A stretch of 57,101 nucleotides of DNA from Bradyrhizobium murdochi (GTDB taxonomy: Bacteria > Pseudomonadota > Alphaproteobacteria > Rhizobiales > Xanthobacteraceae): assembly GCF_000472965.1 (NCBI RefSeq), contig NZ_AXAU01000012.1:1-57101 (forward strand), read 5' to 3'. Of the stretch, positions 31,426 through 41,402 are shown in pieces; position 1 is the first letter of the stretch, and each line of letters starts with the position of its first letter. The notes under the pieces were generated by a model, which did no database searches, had not been told where the DNA came from, and worked only from the letters and a program-made list of their open reading frames with translations. Both the position numbers and the translations under genes were made by a program.

Positions 31426-31470
31426 CAGGCGGAGATAGGGCAGGCGGAGATCAAGCAGGCGGAGGTCAAA
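31426..31470 (+). repeat. Three tandem 15-bp repeats with ribosome binding sites
   Basis: Units CAGGCGGAGATAGGG, CAGGCGGAGATCAAG and CAGGCGGAGGTCAAA lie head to tail at 31426, 31441 and 31456, ending one base before the ATG at 31472. Each has a GGAG core; only the last (GGAGG) is at the right distance. The others could serve as standby sites for ribosomes, or change spacing by slippage. Confidence 0.85.
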
Positions 31471-31471
31471 A

Positions 31472-31987
31472 ATGGCCAGATCTGGCGCAGCAAATCGTGT
31501 AACGCGGATGGCCACCGCGCCGGAGAAAATTCCGATCAGGCTGACCGTCAATGGCAACCACATGGAACTGACGGTCGCCCCGTGGACGACGTTGCTCGAC
31601 GCGCTACGCGATCATCTTGACCTGACGGGCACCAAGAAGGGCTGCGACCACGGACAATGCGGCGCGTGCACCGTTCTGGTCGACGGGCGGCGGATCAATT
31701 CCTGCCTGACGCTGGCGGTGATGAAGCAAGGCGCCGAAATCATCACCATCGAGGGCCTTGCACACGACGGCGAGCTGCATCCGCTGCAGCAGGCCTTCAT
31801 CGATCATGATGCATTTCAGTGCGGCTACTGCACGTCGGGGCAGATCTGCTCGGCCGCCGGGCTGATCGCCGAGGGCAAGGCCAAAACGGCCGATGAGATT
31901 CGCGAACTCATGAGCGGCAACATTTGTCGCTGCGGCGCCTATCCGAACATCGTGGCGGCGATCCAGCAGGCGAAGGAGCGATCATGA
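31472..31987 (+). CDS. paoA: Aldehyde oxidoreductase [2Fe-2S] subunit (PaoA/YagT-like)
   Basis: A 171-aa iron-sulfur subunit of the xanthine oxidase family. The plant-ferredoxin-like domain has GCDHGQCGACTVLVDGRRINSC, and the second helical domain has FQCGYCTSGQICSA and GNICRCGAYPNI, so both [2Fe-2S] clusters are complete. It passes electrons from the molybdenum to the FAD subunit. It lacks an evident Tat signal (the N-terminus is short and polar), unlike E. coli PaoA, so the complex may be cytoplasmic. The start lies behind three tandem SD-bearing repeats; an internal ATG (31508) is possible. It overlaps the next gene by four bases. Confidence 0.9.
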   Translation: MARSGAANRVTRMATAPEKIPIRLTVNGNHMELTVAPWTTLLDALRDHLDLTGTKKGCDHGQCGACTVLVDGRRINSCLTLAVMKQGAEIITIEGLAHDGELHPLQQAFIDHDAFQCGYCTSGQICSAAGLIAEGKAKTADEIRELMSGNICRCGAYPNIVAAIQQAKERS

Positions 31988-33000
31988 TCCCCTTCCAATA
32001 TGCGCGCGCAAACGACGTCGCCGATGCCATCAAGCAGATTGCCACGGATCCTTCGGCAAAATTCATCGCGGGCGGCACCAACCTGATCGACCTGATCAAA
32101 TATGATGTCGAGGGTCCGAGCCGGCTGATCGATATTTCGCACCTGCCGCTCAGGAGCGTCGAACCAACCTCCGCCGGCGGCGTTCTGATCGGCGCGATGG
32201 TGCCGAACACCGACCTCGCCTACCACCCCCTGATCGAACAGCGCTATCCACTGCTCTCACGCGCGATACTATCAGGCGCGTCGCAGCAGTTGCGCAACAT
32301 GGCCTCGACCGGCGGCAACCTGCTGCAGCGGACGCGCTGCTTCTATTATTACGACACGGCGACGCCGTGCAACAAACGTGAGCCGGGCAGCGGCTGCTCG
32401 GCGATCGATGGCGTCAACCGCATCAATGCGATCCTCGGAACGAGCGAGGCCTGCATCGCTACGCATCCTTCCGACATGTGCGTGGCACTTGCAGCGCTCG
32501 AAGCCACCGTGCATGTCGCAGGTCCGGCCGGGGCGCGCACCATCGCGTTTGCCGATTTCCATCGCCTGCCCGGCAACACGCCGCAGCGCGACACCAATCT
32601 GGAACCCGATGAGATCATCACGGCCATCGAGCTTCCGCCAAAAGGGTTCAGCGCGAACTATTCCTACCTGAAGATTCGCGATCGTCTGTCGTATGCGTTC
32701 GCGCTGGTATCGGTGGCGGCAGCGCTCGAACTCGACGGCGACACGATCAAGGAAGCTCGCCTGGCGCTCGGCGGCGTTGCGCACAAACCATGGCGCAGTA
32801 CCGCGGCCGAAGCGGCCTTGCTCGGACAACGCACTGACGCGGCCGCATTTGCGAAGGCCGCGGATTGGTTGCTGCACGGCGCAAAAGGCTACGGACACAA
32901 CAACTTCAAGATCGGCCTGGCGCGGCGCGCCATTATACGAACGCTCGGTCAGGCTGCGCGGGGCACGCCGCAGTCGAACTCCGACAAGAAAATACGGTGA
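31984..33000 (+). CDS. paoB: Aldehyde oxidoreductase FAD subunit (PaoB/YagS-like)
   Basis: A 338-aa FAD-binding subunit of the xanthine oxidase family. It starts at the ATG overlapping the paoA stop (ATGA). The FAD-binding segments are visible (KFIAGGTNLIDLIKYDVEGP, GASQQLRNMASTGGNLLQRTRC). A Cys-rich insert (RCFYYYDTATPCNKREPGSGCSAI) matches the PaoB type that has an extra iron-sulfur cluster, separating it from typical XdhB. It transfers electrons to an outside acceptor. Confidence 0.92.
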   Translation: MIPFQYARANDVADAIKQIATDPSAKFIAGGTNLIDLIKYDVEGPSRLIDISHLPLRSVEPTSAGGVLIGAMVPNTDLAYHPLIEQRYPLLSRAILSGASQQLRNMASTGGNLLQRTRCFYYYDTATPCNKREPGSGCSAIDGVNRINAILGTSEACIATHPSDMCVALAALEATVHVAGPAGARTIAFADFHRLPGNTPQRDTNLEPDEIITAIELPPKGFSANYSYLKIRDRLSYAFALVSVAAALELDGDTIKEARLALGGVAHKPWRSTAAEAALLGQRTDAAAFAKAADWLLHGAKGYGHNNFKIGLARRAIIRTLGQAARGTPQSNSDKKIR

Positions 33001-33005
33001 GCGCC

Positions 33006-35213
33006 ATGGCATCCTATATCGGATCAGCGACATCCCGCGTCGACGGCAGGGCCAAGGTCACCGGCGAAGCCAAATATGCCGGCGAGTTCAACGTCCCCGG
33101 CCTCGTCCATGGCTATGTCGTCGAATCGACAATTCCGAAGGGGCGGATCGTGCGCATCGACATCAGCGGGGCGCTGGAGGTTGACGGCGTGATCGACGTG
33201 CTGACCCATCGGAATCGGCCGCAGATGGCCGATAACGACGACGCCTATAAGGACGAAGTCGCGACGGAAAAAGGTTCACCCTATCGCCCGCTCTACGACG
33301 ACATAGTCCTTTTCAGCGGACAACCGCTCGCGCTGGTGCTGGCCGAAGATTGGGAGACCGCGCGCGTCGCCGCTTCGCTGGTAAAGGTCGAGTACCAGAA
33401 GGCGCCTCACGTCACCGATCTGCACGCGGAGCGCGCCAACGCGTTTGCCATCGATAAGCCGGAGGAGCCGCGCGGCGATGCCGAAAAGGCATTTGCTTCC
33501 GCCGCCGTGCGCCACGAGGCCGAATATTTCATTCCGACCGAGCACCACAATCCGATGGAATTGTTCGCCTCGACGGCGATCTGGGATGACGGCAAGCTCA
33601 CCGTCTACGACAAGACGCAGGGCGTGCAGAACGTCCAGCAATATCTCTGCGGCGTGTTCAAGTTGAAGCCGGACGCGGTTCGCGTCATGTCGCCCTATAT
33701 GGGCGGCGGTTTCGGCTCCGGCCTGCGCCCACAATATCAGGTTGTTCTGGCTGTGCTGGCGGCGCGCGCGCTCAAACGTCCGGTTCGCGTCATGCTCAGC
33801 CGGGCACAGATGTACGCCCTAGGCCACCGGCCGGCGACGATCGAACGCCTCGCGCTCGGCGCCAATAGTGACGGCACGCTCGATGCAATGACGCATGAGG
33901 CCATCGCCGTGACCTCGCAGTTCGAGGAATTCGCGCGCAACGACACCGGCTGGGGCAATCTGCTTTACAAGAGTCCCAACGCGAAATTCGAGCACAAGCT
34001 GGTGAAGCTCGACGTGCCGACATCCTGCGACATGCGCGCGCCGGGGGCTGCGACCGGCGTCTACGCGCTCGAATGCGCGATGGACGAACTCGCCGTCGCG
34101 CTCAAGATGGATCCGGTGCAGTTGCGGCTGCAATGCTATTCCGACCGCGATCAAGGCGCGGATATTCCCTATACCAGCAAGCAACTGCGTGAGTGCTACC
34201 GGCAGGGCGCGGCTGCGTTCGGCTGGGACAAGCGCAAAGCGGAGCCGCGCTCCATGCGCGAGGGCAGCGACCTGGTCGGCTGGGGCATGGCATCCGGCGT
34301 ATGGGAGGCGCTGCAGATGCCCACCACGGTGCGCATCGTGCTGACGGCGAACGGCCATGCGGAAGTGGCGACCGCGGCCTCGGATATCGGCACCGGCACC
34401 TACACGATCATGGCGCAAGTCGCGGCCGACATGCTCGGCCTGCCGATCGACAATATCAGCGTCAAGCTCGGCGATTCCACGCTGCCGCAATGTCCGCTCG
34501 AAGGCGGCTCGTGGATCGCGTCCTCAGTGTGCAACGCGATTGCCAATACCGCCCGCGCGGTTCGCGGCGACCTGCTGAAGCTTGCAATCGGCATGAAGGA
34601 TTCGCCGCTGACAGGCACCGGCGTGGACGACGTCGCGCTGATCGACGGCAAGATCATCAGCAGGCGGGATGCGACCCGCGCGGTCTCGATTGCCAGCGCG
34701 ATGCAGTCCGGCAACGCCGATCGCATCACGCGCGAGGAGGCCAACAAGGTTGCCGAAGACAAGTCGCGCGCGCGCAATGTCCACTCCGCCATCTTTGCGG
34801 AGGTCAGGGTGGACGAACAGCTTGGCGTGATCCGCGTGACCCGCGTGGTCAATGCCGTCGCCGCCGGCCGCATCCTCAACCCGAAGACCGCCCACAGCCA
34901 GGTCATGGGTGGCGTGGTCTGGGGAATCGGCATGGCGCTGCACGAGGAAACGCTGTTCGACCACCGCTTCGGACGCGTCATGAACGCCAATATCGCCGAA
35001 TACCATGTGCCCGTGAATGCCGACGTGCACGACATCAAGGTGATCTTCGTCGACGAGCCGGATGAGATCGTCAACCCGCTCGGTATCAAGGGCCTCGGCG
35101 AGATCGGCATTGTCGGCGTGGCGGCGGCGATCGCCAACGCGGTCTATCACGCGACAGGAAAGCGCGTGCGCGACCTGCCAATCACGCTCGACAAGATGGT
35201 TCAGTTCAATTGA
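33006..35213 (+). CDS. paoC: Aldehyde oxidoreductase molybdenum cofactor-binding subunit (PaoC/YagR-like)
   Basis: A 735-aa molybdopterin subunit. The ATG at 33006 lies five bases after the paoB stop; an upstream in-frame start would overlap paoB. The N-terminal domain shows DGRAKVTGEAKYAGEF. The molybdopterin-binding segments are visible (YMGGGFGSGLRPQYQ, DMRAPGAATGVYALE), and the catalytic Glu lies in GLGEIGIVG near residue 698. The complex likely oxidises aldehydes to acids; the substrate is not clear. No XdhC/PaoD-type insertion chaperone gene is adjacent, so one elsewhere must serve it. Confidence 0.93.
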   Translation: MASYIGSATSRVDGRAKVTGEAKYAGEFNVPGLVHGYVVESTIPKGRIVRIDISGALEVDGVIDVLTHRNRPQMADNDDAYKDEVATEKGSPYRPLYDDIVLFSGQPLALVLAEDWETARVAASLVKVEYQKAPHVTDLHAERANAFAIDKPEEPRGDAEKAFASAAVRHEAEYFIPTEHHNPMELFASTAIWDDGKLTVYDKTQGVQNVQQYLCGVFKLKPDAVRVMSPYMGGGFGSGLRPQYQVVLAVLAARALKRPVRVMLSRAQMYALGHRPATIERLALGANSDGTLDAMTHEAIAVTSQFEEFARNDTGWGNLLYKSPNAKFEHKLVKLDVPTSCDMRAPGAATGVYALECAMDELAVALKMDPVQLRLQCYSDRDQGADIPYTSKQLRECYRQGAAAFGWDKRKAEPRSMREGSDLVGWGMASGVWEALQMPTTVRIVLTANGHAEVATAASDIGTGTYTIMAQVAADMLGLPIDNISVKLGDSTLPQCPLEGGSWIASSVCNAIANTARAVRGDLLKLAIGMKDSPLTGTGVDDVALIDGKIISRRDATRAVSIASAMQSGNADRITREEANKVAEDKSRARNVHSAIFAEVRVDEQLGVIRVTRVVNAVAAGRILNPKTAHSQVMGGVVWGIGMALHEETLFDHRFGRVMNANIAEYHVPVNADVHDIKVIFVDEPDEIVNPLGIKGLGEIGIVGVAAAIANAVYHATGKRVRDLPITLDKMVQFN

Positions 35214-35226
35214 AGCCCGCGCGGCC

Positions 35227-36048
35227 TCACGCCCAAAACGCCGGCACGGTCGGCTCGAGCCTGCCGCCGGCCCGCACCGGCGCAACACGCAGCGCGAGGC
35301 CGGTTAAATCATCGGTCTCGACCGCAACGCCACTGAGTGTCGCGACGCCGGCCGCGGGTTCGAAGCGGGCTGATGGAATACCCGTCGTAAAGCGCCGCAG
35401 CGGCTCTTCCTTCTGCATGCCGATGATGGAATCATAGTCGCCGGTCATGCCGGCGTCTGTCATGTAGGCGGTGCCGCCGGCGAGGATCTGATGATCGGCA
35501 GTCGGGACATGGGTGTGCGTGCCGACGACGAGGCTGGCGCGGCCGTCGCAGAAATAGCCGATGCCTTGTTTCTCGCTTGTCGCCTCGGCATGGAAATCGA
35601 CCACGATCGCATCCGCGGCTTCGCCCAGCGGGCAGGCTTCGAGCTCCTGATTGAGCACTGTGAAGGGATCGTCGAACGGCGTCATGAAGACGCGGCCGAT
35701 CGCGTTGATAACGAGCGCGCGCTTGCCGTTCTTGGTATCGACCAGCGCCGCTCCTCGGCCCGGCGTGCCCTTTGGATAGTTCGCGGGCCGCACCAGTTTT
35801 GGCGCGCGCTCGATGAACACCAGCGCCTCGCGCTGATCCCAGGCGTGATTGCCGAGTGTGATGGCATCCGCTCCGGCGTCGAGCAATTCCTGATAGACCG
35901 CCTCGGTGATGCCGAACCCGCCGGCGGAGTTCTCGCCATTGACGACGACAAAGTCGAGCGCCCAATCCCTGATCATGCCGGGCAGATATGCCGCGACCGC
36001 GGCGCGCCCAGCGCGACCGACCACGTCACCAACGAAGAGAATACGCAA
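35227..36048 (-). CDS. ymdB: YmdB family metallophosphoesterase
   Basis: A 273-aa phosphodiesterase of the YmdB type (TIGR00282). It is a di-metal enzyme linked to 2',3'-cyclic nucleotide hydrolysis in Bacillus. The motifs are intact: GDVVGRAGR, NGENSAGGFGIT, GNHAWDQRE, VDFHAEATSEK and GTHTHVPTADHQIL. It ends 13 bp from the convergent paoC gene. It begins three bases after the fthC stop, so fthC-ymdB form an operon, a pairing also common in related genomes. Cytoplasmic. Confidence 0.94.
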   Translation of the reverse strand: MRILFVGDVVGRAGRAAVAAYLPGMIRDWALDFVVVNGENSAGGFGITEAVYQELLDAGADAITLGNHAWDQREALVFIERAPKLVRPANYPKGTPGRGAALVDTKNGKRALVINAIGRVFMTPFDDPFTVLNQELEACPLGEAADAIVVDFHAEATSEKQGIGYFCDGRASLVVGTHTHVPTADHQILAGGTAYMTDAGMTGDYDSIIGMQKEEPLRRFTTGIPSARFEPAAGVATLSGVAVETDDLTGLALRVAPVRAGGRLEPTVPAFWA

Positions 36049-36051
36049 AGT

Positions 36052-36627
36052 TCAGCTCCGGAAATCGAACACTTTCTTTTCCGTTAGCACATAATCCAGC
36101 GCCACGTCGTGCGGCAGCGCGGGAACGGCTTTTATTTCCTGCACGGAAAAAGCGGTGCCGACAGCCGTAATGGCCTTCGCCTTGCGCAAGTGGGCGAGCG
36201 TGAAGTCGTAATGTCCGGCGCCATAGCCGATGCGGTGGCCGGCGCGGTCGAACGCCGCCAGCGGCACCAGCATGATATCGGGAACGAGTTCGGCCGCCGC
36301 CGGCGACGGTTCGAGAATGCCGAGCGGCCCCATCATCAGCCTGTCGTCAGGCGACCACGCGCGAAACGCCAGCGATTTGCCACGTGACAGCACCGCCGGC
36401 AGCGCGAGCTTCGCTCCCTGCTCGGCGAGCTTGCGCATCAGAGGGGCCGGATCGATCTCGCTGCGGATCGGCGAATATCCGGATACGACGAGCCCTGGAT
36501 CGATTTCGAACGGCAGGCCGCGCTTCGCCATCGCCTGCGCCGCAGCCGCGCGCTGTTCGTCGCTCAACGCATCGCGTTTCGCCAGAGCTGCGGCGCGGAG
36601 GTCGGCTTTCGACAGGGTTGCCGTCAT
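36052..36627 (-). CDS. fthC: 5-formyltetrahydrofolate cyclo-ligase
   Basis: A 191-aa enzyme that converts 5-formyl-THF to 5,10-methenyl-THF with ATP. Signs are KADLRAAALAKRDALS at the N-terminus, YSPIRSEIDPAPLM, and the C-terminal phosphate-binding GYGAGHYDFTLAHL. The ATG at 36627 has GGAAAG upstream and fits the family better than the in-frame ATG at 36651. It follows the 6S RNA gene on the same strand, a gene order (zapA-ssrS-fthC) seen across Proteobacteria, and is likely in an operon with ymdB. Confidence 0.95.
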   Translation of the reverse strand: MTATLSKADLRAAALAKRDALSDEQRAAAAQAMAKRGLPFEIDPGLVVSGYSPIRSEIDPAPLMRKLAEQGAKLALPAVLSRGKSLAFRAWSPDDRLMMGPLGILEPSPAAAELVPDIMLVPLAAFDRAGHRIGYGAGHYDFTLAHLRKAKAITAVGTAFSVQEIKAVPALPHDVALDYVLTEKKVFDFRS

Positions 36628-36752
36628 GCAGTATCTTTCCGCTGTCATCACCCGCGACCCGTCCGCCGAAGCTCAACGAGCGTAGGCGAAAGGCGGGTGA
36701 TCCAGTATTCCAGAGACTTCAGTGATTCAACCGAGACGCCGCGGCGTACCGG

Positions 36753-36774
36753 ATACCCCGCATGCGCGGGGTAT
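36753..36774. repeat. Short palindrome between fthC and 6S RNA
   Basis: ATACCCCGC...GCGCGGGGTAT, a strong hairpin inside the 6S-fthC spacer. It might end the 6S transcript or be a dispersed repeat. Confidence 0.65.
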
Positions 36775-36804
36775 GACGGGACGTGCGCGGGTAGGACGAG
36801 GTCG

Positions 36805-36948
36805 CAAGCAACAACAAATTAAAGTGCGAGGCCGCGAACGCCGTTGAAGCACTCGATCCCGGAGTTCCCTACGAAAGTAGGTGGGCACCATATGTCCGGA
36901 TCCACGGACCCGGCCAGGGACAGTTCCCTAAAGGATCGATAAGGCCCC
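36805..36948 (-). ncRNA. ssrS: 6S RNA
   Basis: Between zapA and fthC on their strand, the place where 6S RNA is found in many Proteobacteria. The sequence read on the minus strand can form a closing stem (CCGGGGCC with GGCCUC; CGAUCC with GGGAUCG), an internal open region, and hairpins (AGGGA-UCCCU, CCUAC-GUAGG), giving the 6S shape of a long helix with a central bubble. A TATAT element lies just upstream (about 36954-36958). 6S binds RNA polymerase holoenzyme and lowers transcription in stationary phase. I assign it by position and structure; the ends may be off by 20 bases or more. Confidence 0.7.
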
Positions 36949-37103
36949 GGGGATATATGGCTCCTGACGCACGACGCAGCTTCGCGGAATGCAATGTAAG
37001 CGTTACGAGGCGAGTCCGCCAGCGGTTAGCGGTTGTCCTCCCTAACGCCGAAGAGTGGACGGGCCGGCAAAGGATTGCGCGCTCGCCCTTAGATTGCGCT
37101 TCA

Positions 37104-37134
37104 CTTCACCCTCCCCTGGAGGGGGAGGGTGAAG
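37104..37134. terminator. Strong hairpin after zapA
   Basis: Perfect 12-bp arms CTTCACCCTCCC and GGGAGGGTGAAG with a 7-base loop, 15 bases after the zapA stop. It has no clear U-run, so it could be a terminator or a dispersed palindrome that blocks degradation. Confidence 0.55.
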
Positions 37135-37148
37135 AATTGGCGCGGGCT

Positions 37149-37532
37149 TCACCCGATCGCGACGCCACTGCCGATGGTGCGGTTGATGACCTGCGTGGTT
37201 TTTTCGATGCGGTCGGCGGCGGCGTTGAGTGCGTTGGCGACGGCGACCTGGGTGGCCTTGGCGCGATCGGCGGCGGCGGTGCGGACGTTGCGCAGGGTTT
37301 CGAGTTCGCCCTCCAGCGCGCGGATGCGCGCGTTGGCATCCAGCAATTCGTCGCACACGGTGAGCGCGGCCATCACGGTGAGGCGCGCATCGCCGATCTC
37401 GCCGAACTTGCCGCGCAACTCTCCGACCCGCGATTCCAGGCTCTCCGCGAGCTTCAGCAGCCGCACCTCCTGCCCTTCCTCGCAGGCCATGCGGTATTGC
37501 CGGCCGTTGATGGTGACGTTGATGTGACTCAT
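37149..37532 (-). CDS. zapA: Cell division protein ZapA
   Basis: A 127-aa ZapA, which binds and bundles FtsZ at the division ring. It shows HINVTINGRQYRMACEEGQEVRLLKLAESLESRV (N-terminal ZapA domain) and a coiled coil (about 60-110, LLDANARIRALEGELETLRN). It overlaps the DUF4164 gene by four bases (ATGA). Cytoplasmic. The neighbourhood with 6S RNA and fthC is classical. Confidence 0.95.
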   Translation of the reverse strand: MSHINVTINGRQYRMACEEGQEVRLLKLAESLESRVGELRGKFGEIGDARLTVMAALTVCDELLDANARIRALEGELETLRNVRTAAADRAKATQVAVANALNAAADRIEKTTQVINRTIGSGVAIG

Positions 37533-37855
37533 TCACTCTCTCCGGCGTCGGCATCGAGCACCGCACGGATGGTGCCGATTGCGGCATCCAGCTTTTCCGA
37601 TATCTCGCGGTTGGTGCGCTCCAGCCGCCGCGTCTTCACCAGCGAACCGTCGAGTTCGTCGGCGAGCCGCGAGCGATCGGCGCCGAGCGCCTGGATCCGG
37701 CTCGCCAGCTCGTTCTCGTCGCGGTCGGCGTCGCGCCGCCGCTCGGCCGCGGCCTCGAGCGCATCGAGCGCCATCATCAGGCGCCGCGTGGCGGCATCGA
37801 TGTCGACTTGGACCGGCTCGGCATTGCCAGCCCCGTTGGTGTGACGATCGCTCAT
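37529..37855 (-). CDS. DUF4164 coiled-coil protein
   Basis: A 108-aa, highly charged, helical protein of the DUF4164 type (ALDALEAAAERRRDADRDENELASRIQALGADRSRLADELDGSL...TNREISEKLDAAIGTIRAVL). The start at 37855 is taken; the longer frame to 37918 adds a Cys-rich, unconserved part. It is directly coupled to zapA, which suggests a role in division or an interaction with ZapA, but this is inference. Confidence 0.88.
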   Translation of the reverse strand: MSDRHTNGAGNAEPVQVDIDAATRRLMMALDALEAAAERRRDADRDENELASRIQALGADRSRLADELDGSLVKTRRLERTNREISEKLDAAIGTIRAVLDADAGESE

Positions 37856-38142
37856 GAGAGACAGCGCGCACCCTCGCGGTAGGCCCGCCGCACGGCAGCA
37901 AAATCCGCGGTTCGGCAAGCGGTTAGAGCCCGAAATTTACGTGGCAAGCGAGCCAAGCGCAACGCCCGCGCGAAGCTATGCACCGCTAAGCAACTTTTCG
38001 CATCGCAAGGGCGTTTCCACGCCTTGGACTCCCGGGGATTGAGGTGCTATCCAGCCCGCACTTTCCCTCAAACACGCCCGTATTGCGGCCTTCGCCCGGT
38101 ACATACCCCTAACCAAGCACCTCATTTCAGGCGGATTTTCAC
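37856..38142. other. Divergent promoter region zapA/tkt
   Basis: Gap of 287 bp between the divergent DUF4164-zapA and tkt-gap-pgk operons. No gene seen. GGCGGA precedes the tkt ATG. Promoter elements could not be assigned with confidence. Confidence 0.4.
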
Positions 38143-40128
<1,986 letters not shown>

Positions 40129-40268
40129 CGGTTGAGGTTGAGGGGAAAAAGGACTACCTAGACCCCTATATTGACCGTTCCCGCCCGGCCGAACCGGGCG
40201 TTCCGCCGTCAGCACCTCCGTGGAACGTCTCCGCGGGGCGGGCACCGGCTATCAGAGGAGAAACCAGC

Positions 40269-41276
40269 ATGGCAGTCCGCATCGCGATCAACGGATTTGG
40301 CCGCATCGGCCGCAATATCTTGCGCGCCATCGCGGAATCCGGCCGCAAGGATATCGAAGTGGTCGGCATCAACGATCTCGGCCCGGTCGAGACCAACGCC
40401 CACCTGCTACGCTTCGATTCCGTGCACGGCCGCTTCCCCGGCACCGTGACCGTTGACGGCGACTCCATCAGCCTCGGCAACGGCAAGATCAAGGTCTCCG
40501 CCGAACGCGATCCGTCGAAGTTGCCGTGGAAGGCGCTCGGCGTCGACATTGCGCTGGAATGCACCGGCATCTTCACGGCCAAGGACAAGGCCTCCGCGCA
40601 TCTGACCGCCGGCGCCAAGCGCGTGCTGGTCTCGGCGCCCGCCGACAACGCTGACGCCACCATCGTCTACGGCGTCAACCACGACACCCTGACCAAGGAT
40701 CACCTGGTCGTCTCCAACGGCTCCTGCACCACCAACTGCCTGGCGCCGCTCGCCAAGGTCTTGAACGACACCGTCGGCATCGAGACCGGCTTCATGACCA
40801 CGATCCACGCTTACACTGGCGACCAGCCGACGCTCGACACCCTGCACAAGGATCTCTATCGCGGCCGTGCGGCGGCGATGTCGATGATCCCGACCTCGAC
40901 CGGTGCGGCGAAGGCGATCGGCCTCGTGCTCCCCGAACTGAAGGGCAAGCTCGACGGCGTCGCGATCCGCGTGCCGACCCCGAACGTGTCGGTGGTCGAT
41001 CTCAAGATCGTCGCCAAGCGCGCCACCGATACCAAGGAAATCAACGCGGCGATGAAGCGCGCCTCCGAGCAGCAGCTCAAGGGCATCCTCGGCTACACCA
41101 CCGCGCCGAATGTCTCGATCGACTTCAACCACGATCCCCACTCGTCGACATTCCACGAGGACCAGACCAAGGTGCAGAACGGCACGCTGGTGCGCGTGAT
41201 GTCGTGGTACGACAATGAATGGGGTTTCTCCAACCGCATGGCGGACACCGCCGTGGCGATGGGGAAGCTGCTGTAA
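40269..41276 (+). CDS. gap: Glyceraldehyde-3-phosphate dehydrogenase, type I
   Basis: A 335-aa GAPDH. It has the NAD-binding start VRIAINGFGRIGRNILRAI, catalytic Cys153 in SNGSCTTNCLAPLAK, and the conserved end WYDNEWGFSNRM. The NAD-specificity region reads GINDLGP, i.e. Asp at the cofactor site, fitting NAD. AGGAG precedes the ATG. It is followed, after a repeat of about 120 bp, by pgk, so consecutive glycolytic steps are encoded together. Confidence 0.97.
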   Translation: MAVRIAINGFGRIGRNILRAIAESGRKDIEVVGINDLGPVETNAHLLRFDSVHGRFPGTVTVDGDSISLGNGKIKVSAERDPSKLPWKALGVDIALECTGIFTAKDKASAHLTAGAKRVLVSAPADNADATIVYGVNHDTLTKDHLVVSNGSCTTNCLAPLAKVLNDTVGIETGFMTTIHAYTGDQPTLDTLHKDLYRGRAAAMSMIPTSTGAAKAIGLVLPELKGKLDGVAIRVPTPNVSVVDLKIVAKRATDTKEINAAMKRASEQQLKGILGYTTAPNVSIDFNHDPHSSTFHEDQTKVQNGTLVRVMSWYDNEWGFSNRMADTAVAMGKLL

Positions 41277-41280
41277 GTCT

Positions 41281-41400
41281 CGTGTCCCGGAGGCGGCGCG
41301 GCACGAAGTGACGCGACGCAGAGCCGGGACCCACTCCAGCGTAGAGGTCCCGGTTCTGCACAGCGGCCTTCGCCGCAGTGCGTCCGGGACAAGAGAGCGC
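41281..41400. repeat. Dispersed repeat inside the glycolytic cluster
   Basis: Contains 'gcagagccgggacccactcc' and a terminal pair 'tcccggaggcggcgcggcac' / 'gccgcagtgcgtccgggac'. Related to 16452-16612. Its place between gap and pgk means it should be present in their shared mRNA. Confidence 0.7.
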
Positions 41401-41402
41401 AA

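Noticed and set aside
31426..31470. CRISPR-like array
   Set aside because: Head-to-tail 15-mers without spacers, three copies, no cas genes; it is a simple tandem repeat at a ribosome binding site.
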